A DNA stretch of 64,000 bases from Dictyobacter vulcani. GTDB lineage: Bacteria > Chloroflexota > Ktedonobacteria > Ktedonobacterales > Ktedonobacteraceae. The stretch's first letter is position 1; the number at the start of each line of letters is the position of its first letter. The position numbers were made by a program, and so were the translations under genes. Below the pieces are notes generated by a model. The model searched no databases and was not told where the DNA came from. It saw only the letters and a program-made list of their open reading frames with translations. Positions 1-8,315 of the stretch are shown here, one piece after another. Where the stretch lies: positions 248,001 to 312,000 of the forward strand of contig NZ_BKZW01000003.1 of NCBI RefSeq assembly GCF_008974265.1, written 5' to 3'.

Positions 1-585
1 ATATTTGCCCATCATACAGTGCGAAACGACGGCTGGTAACGCTAATTGATAGCGTGAGGCTGTCTGGCGTAAAACACGCAGATAGAAGGCAGCATGATAA
101 ATAATCAACTCATTTTGAATGAGCAGTGGATAAATTTGATTCCAGATTTCTGGAAATGTCGGAGCCATTGTTAATGTATCGGTCGGTAGTTCCTGTATAT
201 CGCCTATTGTTGCTCCAACAGGTTGACTCGGCTTCACCGGCGAACTAAATATCACCTGTCCCGCAATATTCACAATTGCCAGTTCTGTGATTTCATCAAT
301 AGTGGCAATATTCGTTGTTTCAATATCGAGAATGAGAGGGTGGCGTCTGACGATTTGTTGGGCCCAACGTAATATGGCTGGTCGTTCGCTGAGATTAACG
401 GGTGTCTCTGCTGGTGTCGAAACGGATTTCTGTTGTTTCTTGATGGCCTGCAAAGCTTTTTCTGCTGTGGTTGTCTTTCCCAGTGGATCTTTGAGTATCC
501 ACTGGTTGTTCTCCTTGCTCCAGCGATAGCCATGCTGTTTTAATAAGGCATTATTCTGGCTACGCTCATCATTATCAAGCGCCAT
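1..585 (-). CDS. DnaQ-like 3'-5' exonuclease, partial (3' end beyond window)
   Basis: The minus-strand frame stays open from the ATG at 585 to the window edge (195 codons seen). AGGAG lies just upstream of that ATG. The N-terminal ~60 residues are basic and Gln-rich. A DEDD-exonuclease motif I follows, LILDIETTN, which has the expected D-x-E. The segment IIYHAAFYLRVL lies where motif II (N-x4-FD-x-R-x-L) should be, but the catalytic Asp is Tyr and the Asn is His. Motif III falls outside the window. Members of this family trim DNA or RNA 3' ends, but the altered motif II makes activity here uncertain. Family call is moderately confident; the substrate is unknown. Confidence 0.7.
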   Translation of the reverse strand, partial: MALDNDERSQNNALLKQHGYRWSKENNQWILKDPLGKTTTAEKALQAIKKQQKSVSTPAETPVNLSERPAILRWAQQIVRRHPLILDIETTNIATIDEITELAIVNIAGQVIFSSPVKPSQPVGATIGDIQELPTDTLTMAPTFPEIWNQIYPLLIQNELIIYHAAFYLRVLRQTASRYQLALPAVVSHCMMGKY

Positions 586-705
586 ATCTCCTGATCTCCT
601 CTCAAGCAAACGATGTTCTAGGTGAAATATATCATATTCTTCTTTTCAGGGCCAATAGTACCACTTGTTCTATGCCATTCCTTCATGATATCTTTGCAAC
701 GGTAT

Positions 706-854
706 CTAGTACTTTGTCAGGTTCCATTGGAAAGGTTCGCCCGCTACGCGGGCGGGAGAAGGGGGAGGGAGGCCGGAGCACAGCCCTGGAATCCAGTCCG
801 GGATGGCCATCCCCTGCGCCCCTGCTTTTCTCATCACCTTTGACAGAGCACTAG
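706..854. repeat. CTAG-ended MITE-like intergenic repeat, copy 1
   Basis: The element begins CTAGTACTTTGTCAGG and ends with the imperfect inverse (complement CTAGTGCTCTGTCAAAGG). It contains a GCCCGC-TAC-GCGGGC hairpin and a block (GGCCGGAGCACAGCCCTGG ... GGATGGCCATCCCCTGC) that recurs in inverted orientation near 7935-8040. It fills most of the gene-free stretch between the exonuclease gene and the lipoprotein gene. No coding function is visible. Confidence 0.7.
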
Positions 855-888
855 AGAATGGATGGTAGATTTGGAAAGGGAAATTTGA

Positions 889-1920
889 ATGAAGTATTAT
901 CAGCGCTGGCTTCTGCTGGTATGTGTTTTCTTGTTTGTGCCAGCCAATCTGGTTGCATGTGCCAATGCTAGCTCTAATGGCAATATGTCAGGTAATGGTT
1001 CCCAGAATGGACAGTATGCTAATAGCACGGCAACTGCAGGCAGTAAAACAGGTTACCGCTCAGCAAATACTCCGCGACGGGTTCTTTTTGATGCGGCCCA
1101 TGCTGAAAGCAGCGGCAATGCAGATTGGATTATTAGCACGAGCATGCCTGACCCCCTTAAAGAGAATATGCAGCCTCAACGTGAAGACGACTGGACCGGT
1201 GGTATCAGTGCCTGGGGAGTAGCGTTGCAGCAAACCAATAAATACTCGCTAAAGACAAATACGCGTCCTTTGAGCTATCAAAATGATAGCAATGCTCTTG
1301 ATCTGAGCAAGTTTGATGTGTTGGTTTTACCTGAACCCAATAAACTATTTACCAGCTCTGAGAAAAAAGCCATTCTGAACTTTGTACATGCCGGTGGCGG
1401 TCTCTTTATGATTGCCGATCATGAAGGCAGTGATCGTAACCATGATGGCTATGATTCTCTGAGTATTTTGAATGACTTGATGAATACCGGGAGCTCAACG
1501 AATAATGCTTTTGGTCTGCAATTTGATGCGATAGATATCAACTATGATAATCCTCACACCCTGGCTAATCCTGCTGATCCTTTACTGAGAGGTTCTTTTG
1601 GTCAGGCGAAGGGGAGCATTATTCGCGACGGCACCACCGAAACACTGGATCCACAGGCCAACCCGGCTGTCCATGGCGTCATCTATCGGACAGGAGTCAG
1701 TGCTGGTAGTACGCATGGGGCATTTGTGACGCGTAGTATGTATGGTACTGGCCGTATTGTTGCTATTGGCGATAGTTCAGCTATAGATGACGGCACCTGT
1801 TCCTACCACAAAAAATGTTTTGATGGTTGGGAAGATCCGGCGGCTCAGGATAATATTCTGGTCCTCAATGCGACAGAATGGCTATCCGGCAATAGCACGA
1901 ATGGTTCATTTAACAATTGA
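889..1920 (+). CDS. Secreted GATase1-like (DUF4350-type) lipoprotein
   Basis: 343 residues. The N-terminus is a signal peptide with lipobox LVAC and Cys24 as the predicted lipidated residue, then an Asn/Ser/Gly-rich linker, so the product is probably anchored outside the membrane. The body has the alternating beta/alpha pattern of class I glutamine-amidotransferase-like folds: VLFDAAHAE, then KFDVLVLPEPN, then a flavodoxin-like LNFVHAGGGLFMIADHEGSD, then GRIVAIGDSSAIDDG near the end. I see no obvious catalytic Cys at the nucleophile elbow, so a sensor or carbohydrate-related role is as likely as an enzyme. AAGGG lies upstream of the ATG. It seems to be a single gene. Confidence 0.65.
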   Translation: MKYYQRWLLLVCVFLFVPANLVACANASSNGNMSGNGSQNGQYANSTATAGSKTGYRSANTPRRVLFDAAHAESSGNADWIISTSMPDPLKENMQPQREDDWTGGISAWGVALQQTNKYSLKTNTRPLSYQNDSNALDLSKFDVLVLPEPNKLFTSSEKKAILNFVHAGGGLFMIADHEGSDRNHDGYDSLSILNDLMNTGSSTNNAFGLQFDAIDINYDNPHTLANPADPLLRGSFGQAKGSIIRDGTTETLDPQANPAVHGVIYRTGVSAGSTHGAFVTRSMYGTGRIVAIGDSSAIDDGTCSYHKKCFDGWEDPAAQDNILVLNATEWLSGNSTNGSFNN

Positions 1921-2056
1921 TCCTGCTGTAATGTAAGTTGATATATATGCAGGCTGATTATTCGTAAAATACTCTCTGAGAGAGATGTGTCCTGGCCTGC
2001 ATTGATTTTTTTTCTGGTTATTATCTGCTTCTTATAGTAAGAAAGGTCCTTCAATT

Positions 2057-2275
2057 ATGAAATCAACCAAGCTAATGCTCATGGGAATATTGTTAATCAT
2101 GTTAGCCGTGAGCCTGGCTACGAGTATTTCGCAGGCACTTTTTAATATGTCTGCGAGCAATCCACCTTTTATACTCAAGTTGTTTCCTGGAATTGAAGCC
2201 TTCCTGGTGGTGATTGGATTTGCGATGGGGGTGATAGGCTTTTTTCAAAAAGATCAATCTGGAAAAAACTTATAG
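2057..2275 (+). CDS. Small two-helix membrane protein, unknown function
   Basis: 72 residues with two predicted membrane helices (about 7-29 and 44-63), a short loop containing NPPF, and a charged C-terminal tail (QKDQSGKNL). An AAAGG lies about ten bases before the ATG. A hairpin terminator follows directly at 2281-2322. No family is recognised. It is probably real because it has a start signal, a hydrophobic pattern and its own terminator. Confidence 0.55.
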   Translation: MKSTKLMLMGILLIMLAVSLATSISQALFNMSASNPPFILKLFPGIEAFLVVIGFAMGVIGFFQKDQSGKNL

Positions 2276-2280
2276 TAGCA

Positions 2281-2322
2281 AAAAGGGACCTTCTTATGCT
2301 CTGCATTTTGAAGGTCCCTTTT
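2281..2322. terminator. Bidirectional terminator between convergent genes
   Basis: AAAAGGGACCTTC, a 16-base loop, and GAAGGTCCCTTTT form a 13-bp stem with A and T runs on its two sides. It serves both the small membrane protein (+) and the glycosidase-like gene (-). Confidence 0.85.
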
Positions 2323-2328
2323 AACGCT

Positions 2329-3621
2329 CTAGAAAGGAATGAAGTCCATTTCCGTTTGTTGCAGGGCATCCAGCGCAATTCCCATCGCTTCGGTGGTAAA
2401 GTAGTTCTCGCTCTGTAACTGGCCGTCAGCGTTTCTTGAAATGTAGTTCTGAAACGTTGGCGTGAGTCGATAGAAATAGCCATGGTAGGTGGGCTCATAA
2501 AAACTGGTGCTTAACAGATTGATGAGCTGTTGCTGCTTATCCAGATACTTCTGTGGCTGGTTCAGCATTCTCAGCACCTGATTATAGCGATACAAACCTA
2601 TCAGTGTATGAGCCTGGGACCTGGTTTCTTTATATTTTTGTTGCAACTGGTTGTTATTCAGGTTCAGAGCAAAGTAGAGTCCACCATAGTTTTGATCCCA
2701 GAGACCACTGGTAACCAGCATACTCTGTAGTACCTGATCGGCTATATCCAGGTATTGCTGGGTATGGGTAAGCATATAGGCGTCCATCAGAGCCTCCACA
2801 ATACTCCCCTGTGTGCTGGGCCTGGCCTGATCATTCAGTACAACCTCGGTAGCGTTTTCATTGACCGACATATTGTTGTAAAAAAGGTGCGTCTGCAAAT
2901 TGTAGGACGCTGACAAGGCCGTATTCAACGCTGTTTTACCCGCCTGAAGCCACTGTGGCTGGTTCCAGCGTATACCCGCATCCATCATGGCTACGCTGGC
3001 CGTCACTGTATGCTTAACGCTATAGACGCCAGGATCATGGGCCTTGTTGTAGAGCAGATTGAATTTGCTGTCATACCAGTTATTGTAGTAGTTGGCGGCC
3101 GCCATATTGGCTTCGCTAACCAGGGCCTGATCATTGAGGTAGAGTCCTGTTCGTAGCAAGTAAAAGTAGATCCAGCCTTTGGGTAAGTTATAGTTAAAAA
3201 ACTCATAGTGGACAATGGGTGAAATCTTCTGGACATCCTGATCATAACTGCTATCAGTAGGATGGAGATGTTTATATTCTGCCAGGGCATTCAGATAATA
3301 GAGATCAGTCTGGATATCATGGCTGCTGGGTGGATCATCGTTGCTGCTGACATTGAGTCCATTCGTGCGGTTGGGATTGTTCATTTGCCAGTTTACATAA
3401 AGGCCGCCGGTCACCAGTTTCTTTGTGCGGGCATTAGGATTAAAGCCATTGGCGCGGATATTAAACAATACCTGTTGAGCTATTTGATCGATAGTAGGGT
3501 TAAGCCGCACGGCCTTTGTATCTATCTTTGCTGCTTGTATGAGGGGAGTGGAGAATACACTATTAAGGCAAAAGCAGCCTACGAGGATTATTAATAGAGG
3601 AATGCGCTGTGTTTTTGACAT
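2329..3621 (-). CDS. Secreted six-hairpin (alpha/alpha)6 glycosidase-like protein
   Basis: 430 residues from the ATG at 3621, which is preceded by GGTAGGTGG. A further upstream start would add 20 residues that read poorly as a signal peptide. The N-terminal segment (about 6-30) is a signal peptide ending near LIQAA. The remainder is a series of helical hairpins with aromatic and Asp-rich turns (DIQTDLYYLNALAEY, WIYFYLLRTGLYL, TQGSIVEALMDAYMLT, SQAHTLIGLYRYNQVL, NYFTTEAMGIALDAL). This is the pattern of the six-hairpin glycosidase superfamily (GH76, GH88 and epimerase-type toroids). The exact family and substrate cannot be named. Likely role is extracellular polysaccharide processing. Confidence 0.6.
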   Translation of the reverse strand: MSKTQRIPLLIILVGCFCLNSVFSTPLIQAAKIDTKAVRLNPTIDQIAQQVLFNIRANGFNPNARTKKLVTGGLYVNWQMNNPNRTNGLNVSSNDDPPSSHDIQTDLYYLNALAEYKHLHPTDSSYDQDVQKISPIVHYEFFNYNLPKGWIYFYLLRTGLYLNDQALVSEANMAAANYYNNWYDSKFNLLYNKAHDPGVYSVKHTVTASVAMMDAGIRWNQPQWLQAGKTALNTALSASYNLQTHLFYNNMSVNENATEVVLNDQARPSTQGSIVEALMDAYMLTHTQQYLDIADQVLQSMLVTSGLWDQNYGGLYFALNLNNNQLQQKYKETRSQAHTLIGLYRYNQVLRMLNQPQKYLDKQQQLINLLSTSFYEPTYHGYFYRLTPTFQNYISRNADGQLQSENYFTTEAMGIALDALQQTEMDFIPF

Positions 3622-3860
3622 AGACCACCTACCACTTCTTAAAAAAGAAATCACCACATATCTGTATTGTAGCAAGTACATGAAAAGATAGGATGAAATG
3701 TGATAATTTTGTTGGTCTAAGACAATGCTGTAAATAAGATCCTTTGCCGATGAGTAATTGTAGTGTATATTGAGTGCTTCATTTTTTTAGCAATGTTATA
3801 AAAGCAATCTCTGAGCACCAGAATATCTGCTCTATCGGAATAAAAAAAGGACAATGTGCT

Positions 3861-4877
3861 ATGACGTATCCGCAGCGGCTGGCCCCGCCTCCTCCGTTTT
3901 CTCAGCCTTCGCCGATTGAGCCTGTAATGTTTGAAGTGAAACGCTTGATTGTGGGACAGGATCATTTGTTGGAACGATTACTGGTGGCGTTATTGGCGCG
4001 TGGTCATGTTTTGTTAGAAGGGGTACCGGGACTGGCCAAGACGGCGACGGTCAAGGCATTGGCCCAGGTGATGGGTGGAACCTTTGGACGTGTGCAGTTT
4101 ACTCCTGACCTGGTGCCAGCTGACCTGGTTGGAACACGTATCTATAATGCCAGAAATGCAGAGTTTGTTACCGAGCTAGGTCCCATTTTTGTCCATCTAC
4201 TCCTGGCTGATGAGATTAATCGCGCGCCCGCGAAGGTCCAGTCGGCCTTGCTTGAAGTTATGCAGGAGCATCAGGTAACGATTGGCAAACAGACCCATTT
4301 TGTACCTGATCCTTTTCTGGTGCTGGCCACGCAAAATCCGATCGAGTCCGATGGTACGTATCCTTTACCCGAGGCACAGTTGGACCGCTTTATGTTTAAG
4401 GTGCTGGTCGACTATCCTTCATATGAGGATGAAATTGTCATCGTTGAGCGCGTGACCGGTACGCATATCGTCCTCAAGACACTGCTGAATCCAGATGGCC
4501 TGCGGCACTTCCAGCAGGAGGTTGATCGTGTGTATGTGGATCCGCATGTGGTCTTCTATGCCGCGACCCTGGTACATGCTACTCGTGAGCCTGTCAGACA
4601 TGGTCTGGGAAGGCTGGAGGGCGCATTACTCTATGGTGCCAGCCCACGTGCCTCGATTAATCTGGTCGCTGGCGCACGGGCACTGGCTTTTGTGCGTGGC
4701 CGGCCATATGCGTTACCTCGCGATGTGGCAGACCTGGTACACGATGTGTTGCGTCATCGGCTGGTCTTAAGCTATGAGGCCGTGGCTGATGGGCTGACGA
4801 CGGATATGATCGTTGCGCAATTGCTCCAGCGTTTTCCACCACCACATATTGATCTGGGAGATCGTTATGTGGCGTAA
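3861..4877 (+). CDS. MoxR-family AAA+ ATPase
   Basis: 338 residues from the ATG at 3861, with AAAGGA upstream. Upstream starts would add a 29-residue non-conserved stretch. Walker A is GVPGLAKTA (about residues 54-62) and Walker B is LLLADEINRAPAKVQSALLE. The sensor-type segment TQNPIESDGTYPLPEAQLDRF is characteristic of MoxR proteins. These ATPases act as chaperones that mature or load metal-dependent and VWA-domain partners. It opens a three-gene operon: its last 11 bases overlap the DUF58 gene, and a VWA gene follows. This gene order is the classic MoxR-DUF58-VWA module. Confidence 0.93.
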   Translation: MTYPQRLAPPPPFSQPSPIEPVMFEVKRLIVGQDHLLERLLVALLARGHVLLEGVPGLAKTATVKALAQVMGGTFGRVQFTPDLVPADLVGTRIYNARNAEFVTELGPIFVHLLLADEINRAPAKVQSALLEVMQEHQVTIGKQTHFVPDPFLVLATQNPIESDGTYPLPEAQLDRFMFKVLVDYPSYEDEIVIVERVTGTHIVLKTLLNPDGLRHFQQEVDRVYVDPHVVFYAATLVHATREPVRHGLGRLEGALLYGASPRASINLVAGARALAFVRGRPYALPRDVADLVHDVLRHRLVLSYEAVADGLTTDMIVAQLLQRFPPPHIDLGDRYVA

Positions 4878-5901
4878 CAAAAACTGGTTCCAACTATTCT
4901 CAGATGTTATCGCTGAGCCGCCGATACCGGCGGGGGGACAGCAAACATTCAGCAACTCGTCAGCGCAGTCGGATCTCCTGTTGCGACGTTTGAATTGGAG
5001 TGTGTTGCGTCCGCTGGCCAGCTATCTGGGAGGCAGTGAGCGCTCGCAATTTTTAGGACCCGGGGTAGAATTTTCAGAGATTCGGGCGTATCAGCCTGGC
5101 GATGATATTCGTTTTATCGACTGGAATATTTCGGCGCGCACAGAGCAACCAATGGTTCGCGAGGCACATGTGGAGCGGGCGGTTGATGTCTGGTTTTTGA
5201 TTGATGTGAGCGCTTCTATCAATTGGGGCACGGCTAGCTGTCTCAAGAGCGATCGCGCACTGGAGTTTATCGCACTGGCAGGGCAGCTACTGAATCGTTC
5301 GGGCAATCGTCTGGGTGCTGTGATTTTTGCTGATATGCCGCTGGAGGTGCTTCCTCCTGTAACTGGCCGTTTGCATTTGTTGCACCTCTTAGCACGTTTG
5401 CGTACCATCAAAACCAGTTCGACTGGTCCTACTGACCTGTATGCGGCACTGAACAAAACTCAGAGGATACTGCGACGGCGTTCATTAATTGTCCTTGTAT
5501 CTGATTTCCTGGTCCAGGATGGTTGGCAGTCGGCACTGGGTAAACTCGCACAACGCCACGAGATTGTGGCCGTACGGCTCCAGGATCCACGTGAGGGCGC
5601 GTTACCGGATGTAGGATTGGTGACATTGGAAGATCCTGAGACGGGTCAACAGCTTTTTGTCGATACGGGCGATACTACATTACGTGAGCGTTTTATGCAG
5701 GCTGCCCTGCAACAGGAAGAGCAGTTGCGCGCCGGTTTTGCACGCTGTGGGGTTGAATTGCTCCAGCTTGGTACCGACCAGGATGTAATTCCTGCCATGG
5801 TACGCTTTCTTCAAAAGCGACAACACCGTCGCACGCGTAAATTACCTTTGCCCCAGACCCAGATGACATCCGGGCCTGCATGGAAAGGGGGCATTCAATG
5901 A
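4867..5901 (+). CDS. DUF58 (VWA-like) protein of the MoxR operon
   Basis: 344 residues from the ATG at 4867, which has GGGAG at good spacing and overlaps the MoxR gene. It has the DUF58 core: GPGVEFSEIRAYQPGDDIRFIDW then NISARTEQPMVREAHVER. A VWA-like fold follows, with a MIDAS-like D-V-S-A-S in FLIDVSASINWG. Helical segments and a basic C-terminus (QKRQHRRTRKLP) complete it. It has no clear signal peptide and is presumably cytoplasmic or membrane-associated. The family is usually encoded between MoxR and VWA genes and is thought to work with them. Its stop overlaps the next start (ATGA). Confidence 0.92.
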   Translation: MWRNKNWFQLFSDVIAEPPIPAGGQQTFSNSSAQSDLLLRRLNWSVLRPLASYLGGSERSQFLGPGVEFSEIRAYQPGDDIRFIDWNISARTEQPMVREAHVERAVDVWFLIDVSASINWGTASCLKSDRALEFIALAGQLLNRSGNRLGAVIFADMPLEVLPPVTGRLHLLHLLARLRTIKTSSTGPTDLYAALNKTQRILRRRSLIVLVSDFLVQDGWQSALGKLAQRHEIVAVRLQDPREGALPDVGLVTLEDPETGQQLFVDTGDTTLRERFMQAALQQEEQLRAGFARCGVELLQLGTDQDVIPAMVRFLQKRQHRRTRKLPLPQTQMTSGPAWKGGIQ

Positions 5902-6842
5902 GCTTTCAATGGCCGTTATGTCTGATTATGCTGGCCTTGATCCCCTTGCTTATCTGGTTGTATCTGTCAGCCCAAAAGCAGCGGCGTGCTTATGCGCTAC
6001 GCTTTACCAATCTTAACCTGTTGCATAGCGTTGTCGGCAAGAGACCCGGATTACGACGCCATATACCGCCCCTCATCTTTATACTTGCATTAGGCGCATT
6101 TGTCCTGGGCATGGCGCGTCCAATGGCGGCCATTGCTGTTCCGCGTGATCGTGCCAATGTCATGCTGGTCTTTGACGTTTCGGGCTCAATGAATACTCCT
6201 GATATGGTACCCACCAGAATTCTGGCGGCTCGCCATGCGGCCCATTTGTTTGTGGATGCATTGCCTGATAATATCCAGGTTGGAGTGATCAGTTTTAATA
6301 ATGTCGCCAGTGTGCGCGCGCCTTTGACCTGGGATCATCAGCTGGCCCAGCGTGCAATAGATACCCTGCTGCCTGGTGGGGGTACTGCTATTGGAGATGG
6401 ACTGAATGCGGCCCTGGAGCAATTGGAGCAATCTCCCCGCGATGATAAAGGGGCGTCGATCCCAGCCACCATTGTGCTCCTTTCTGATGGATCGAATAAT
6501 ATGGGAGAAGATCCTCAGGTAGTCGCATCACGGGTCAGACTGGCTCATATCAAGGTCAACACCGTGGGGATCGGTCAGCGTGATACTCAACCCCCGGTAG
6601 ATGGCAGGCCAAATACAGGTGTAGATGAGGTAGCACTGAAAGCCATTGCTAATCAAACCAGTGGTCGCTATTTCTATGCCGGCGCATCCAAAGATTTGCA
6701 GCAAGTCTATACCGATCTGAGTAAGCAGATTAGCTGGGTCAAAGAGCCGACCGAAATCACTGTCCTTTTCTGTGCTATTGGTGTCCTCCTCTTCCTGCTG
6801 GCCGGCCTGTTAAGCCTGCGCTGGTTCCAACGTTTCCCTTGA
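5898..6842 (+). CDS. Membrane-anchored VWA-domain protein (BatA/BatB-like)
   Basis: 314 residues from the ATG at 5898, with GGGGG upstream and an ATGA overlap with the DUF58 stop. Two N-terminal membrane helices (about 6-24 and 55-75) precede a von Willebrand A domain with the MIDAS motif FDVSGSM (residues 92-98), then GGTAIGDGL and VLLSDGSNN. A C-terminal helix (about 289-308) re-enters the membrane. This is the Bat/aerotolerance-type layout, with the metal-binding domain outside the cytoplasm. With MoxR and DUF58 it probably forms a chaperone or assembly system for envelope proteins. No obvious terminator follows before the oxidase gene. Confidence 0.92.
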   Translation: MSFQWPLCLIMLALIPLLIWLYLSAQKQRRAYALRFTNLNLLHSVVGKRPGLRRHIPPLIFILALGAFVLGMARPMAAIAVPRDRANVMLVFDVSGSMNTPDMVPTRILAARHAAHLFVDALPDNIQVGVISFNNVASVRAPLTWDHQLAQRAIDTLLPGGGTAIGDGLNAALEQLEQSPRDDKGASIPATIVLLSDGSNNMGEDPQVVASRVRLAHIKVNTVGIGQRDTQPPVDGRPNTGVDEVALKAIANQTSGRYFYAGASKDLQQVYTDLSKQISWVKEPTEITVLFCAIGVLLFLLAGLLSLRWFQRFP

Positions 6843-6990
6843 TCTCGTATGGGAGTGAGTATGATCATCTCTATGTTTAGAATTAAAGCTATGAATAGCA
6901 AAAAATGTTAGATAATAGTTTATACTTATATATGTATATTTTTGTGTTGTTATGTGTTTTCGGTGCACTAGAAAGAAAGCAGGCAAACAG

Positions 6991-7902
6991 ATGACACTTC
7001 AGTTCCAGCACTCCTCATTCCAAACAACCAGCAGCCTGGGATTACGCCAGGATATCTTGCCGATGCGTCTCTATCATAAAGCCAAAAAATTAGGCATATG
7101 GAATCCTGTTAGTATTGATTTCACTCAGGATATTCAAGATTGGCAGAACTGTAGTCCTGAAGAGCAGGAGACACTGTTGACGTTGACTTCGCTTTTTCAA
7201 GCTGGCGAGGAAAGCGTGACCCTGGATATCTTGCCGATGATTTCCGTTATAGCCCGGCAAGGCCGGCTCGAAGAAGAATTATTTTTGACAACCTTTTTAT
7301 TTGAGGAAGCCAAACACACAGAATTCTTTCGGCGCTTTCTGGATGAAGTCACGCATACAACTAAAGATTTACATGGCTATCTTTCACCAAGTTATCGCAA
7401 AATATTTTTTGAAGAACTTCCTCAGACGATGGGGGCTCTGAATACTGATTTTTCAGCTCGGGCGCAGGCGTGTGCTGCCGTTACATATAATATGATTGTT
7501 GAAGGTGTACTGGCCGAGACTGGCTATCAGGCTTATTTTGATATGCTTGATCGCAATCAGATTATGCCGGGCTTGAAACAGGGACTGGTGTATTTGAAGC
7601 GGGATGAATCGCGGCATATCGCCTATGGTATTTTCTTGATTTCACGTCTGGTGGCTGAGAATATTGAGGTATGGGATGCGATTGAGCAACGTATGAACGA
7701 ACTATTACCGTATGCGCTCGACGTCATTCAAGAAACGGATAGTTCTCTTCCTGCGGGAGAAGAAAACAGATTTGGTATTCGTCTGACCGACTATGTAGAA
7801 TTTGCAGTGAATCAATTTACCAGGCGTCTACAAAAAATTGAGCAATCGCGTACACGAACCCTGGAACAACTCTATCAAGATCAACCCGAACTCTTGCAAT
7901 AG
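6991..7902 (+). CDS. R2-like ligand-binding oxidase (R2lox)
   Basis: 303 residues from the ATG at 6991. The protein has a ferritin-like four-helix fold related to ribonucleotide reductase R2. The metal ligands line up as E73, E106, H109, E171, E206 and H209 (AGEESV, FEEAKH, NMIVEG, DESRH). V76 and Y166 sit three residues after E73 and five before E171. These match the Val and Tyr that cross-link in characterised R2lox proteins of Mycobacterium and Geobacillus, and distinguish it from true R2. No R1 subunit gene is nearby. R2lox proteins carry a Mn/Fe cofactor and a bound long-chain fatty acid; their physiological reaction is not known. Family assignment is strong. Confidence 0.9.
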   Translation: MTLQFQHSSFQTTSSLGLRQDILPMRLYHKAKKLGIWNPVSIDFTQDIQDWQNCSPEEQETLLTLTSLFQAGEESVTLDILPMISVIARQGRLEEELFLTTFLFEEAKHTEFFRRFLDEVTHTTKDLHGYLSPSYRKIFFEELPQTMGALNTDFSARAQACAAVTYNMIVEGVLAETGYQAYFDMLDRNQIMPGLKQGLVYLKRDESRHIAYGIFLISRLVAENIEVWDAIEQRMNELLPYALDVIQETDSSLPAGEENRFGIRLTDYVEFAVNQFTRRLQKIEQSRTRTLEQLYQDQPELLQ

Positions 7903-7908
7903 CGACTT

Positions 7909-8069
7909 TGCAGAATACTGTCGTTGCCTGCCAGACCGCAGGAGAAGAGCAGGGGTGCAGGGGATGGCCAATCCCCTGACTGGGTTCCAGGGCTGTGCCC
8001 TGGCCTCCCACCCCCTCTCTCGCCCGCGTAGCGGGCTCATCTTTCTCATGCAGCCTGCCAGAATACTAG
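7909..8069. repeat. CTAG-ended MITE-like repeat, copy 2 (inverted relative to copy 1)
   Basis: In reverse complement this region repeats the body of the 706-854 element: GCCCGCTACGCGGGC, a G-rich purine stretch, the CACAGCCCTGGAA block and GGCCATCCCCTGCACCCCTG. It ends with CTAG at 8066-8069, which is shared with the next copy. The left edge is degenerate and set approximately. Confidence 0.65.
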
Positions 8070-8234
8070 TAGTCTGGTAGACGGGGAGGCGGGGATGCAA
8101 GCGAGCATGCCGGGGGCATGATCAAGCGCCGAGCCCCTTGACTGGGGGATCGGGGGCTGTGCCCCCGGCATCTCCCCCATCCCGCCCGCGAAGCGGGCGC
8201 ACAACCCATCACACGAAGTTTGACAATGTACTAG
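8066..8234. repeat. CTAG-ended MITE-like repeat, copy 3, abutting copy 2
   Basis: Bounded by CTAGTAGTCTGGTAGAC at left. At right the complement is CTAGTACATTGTCAAACTT, which closely matches the end of the 706-854 element. Inside are hairpins GGGGGCTGTGCCCCC and GCCCGCGAAGCGGGC. It joins copy 2 at a shared ACTAGT. Confidence 0.68.
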
Positions 8235-8253
8235 TTTTTCTAATTGGTACAAT

Positions 8254-8290
8254 AAAGTAGTAAAAGGTATAAGCTATCTTTTACTACTTT
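8254..8290. promoter_or_regulatory. 13-bp inverted repeat, probable PadR operator
   Basis: AAAGTAGTAAAAG and its perfect complement CTTTTACTACTTT are separated by 11 bases, ending 25 bases before the PadR ATG. Autoregulation by a dimeric regulator is the likely reading. Known PadR sites usually contain ATGT/ACAT, so the assignment is inferred from position. Confidence 0.55.
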
Positions 8291-8315
8291 GAGAAAAAGT
8301 GAGTACTATAGAGAA

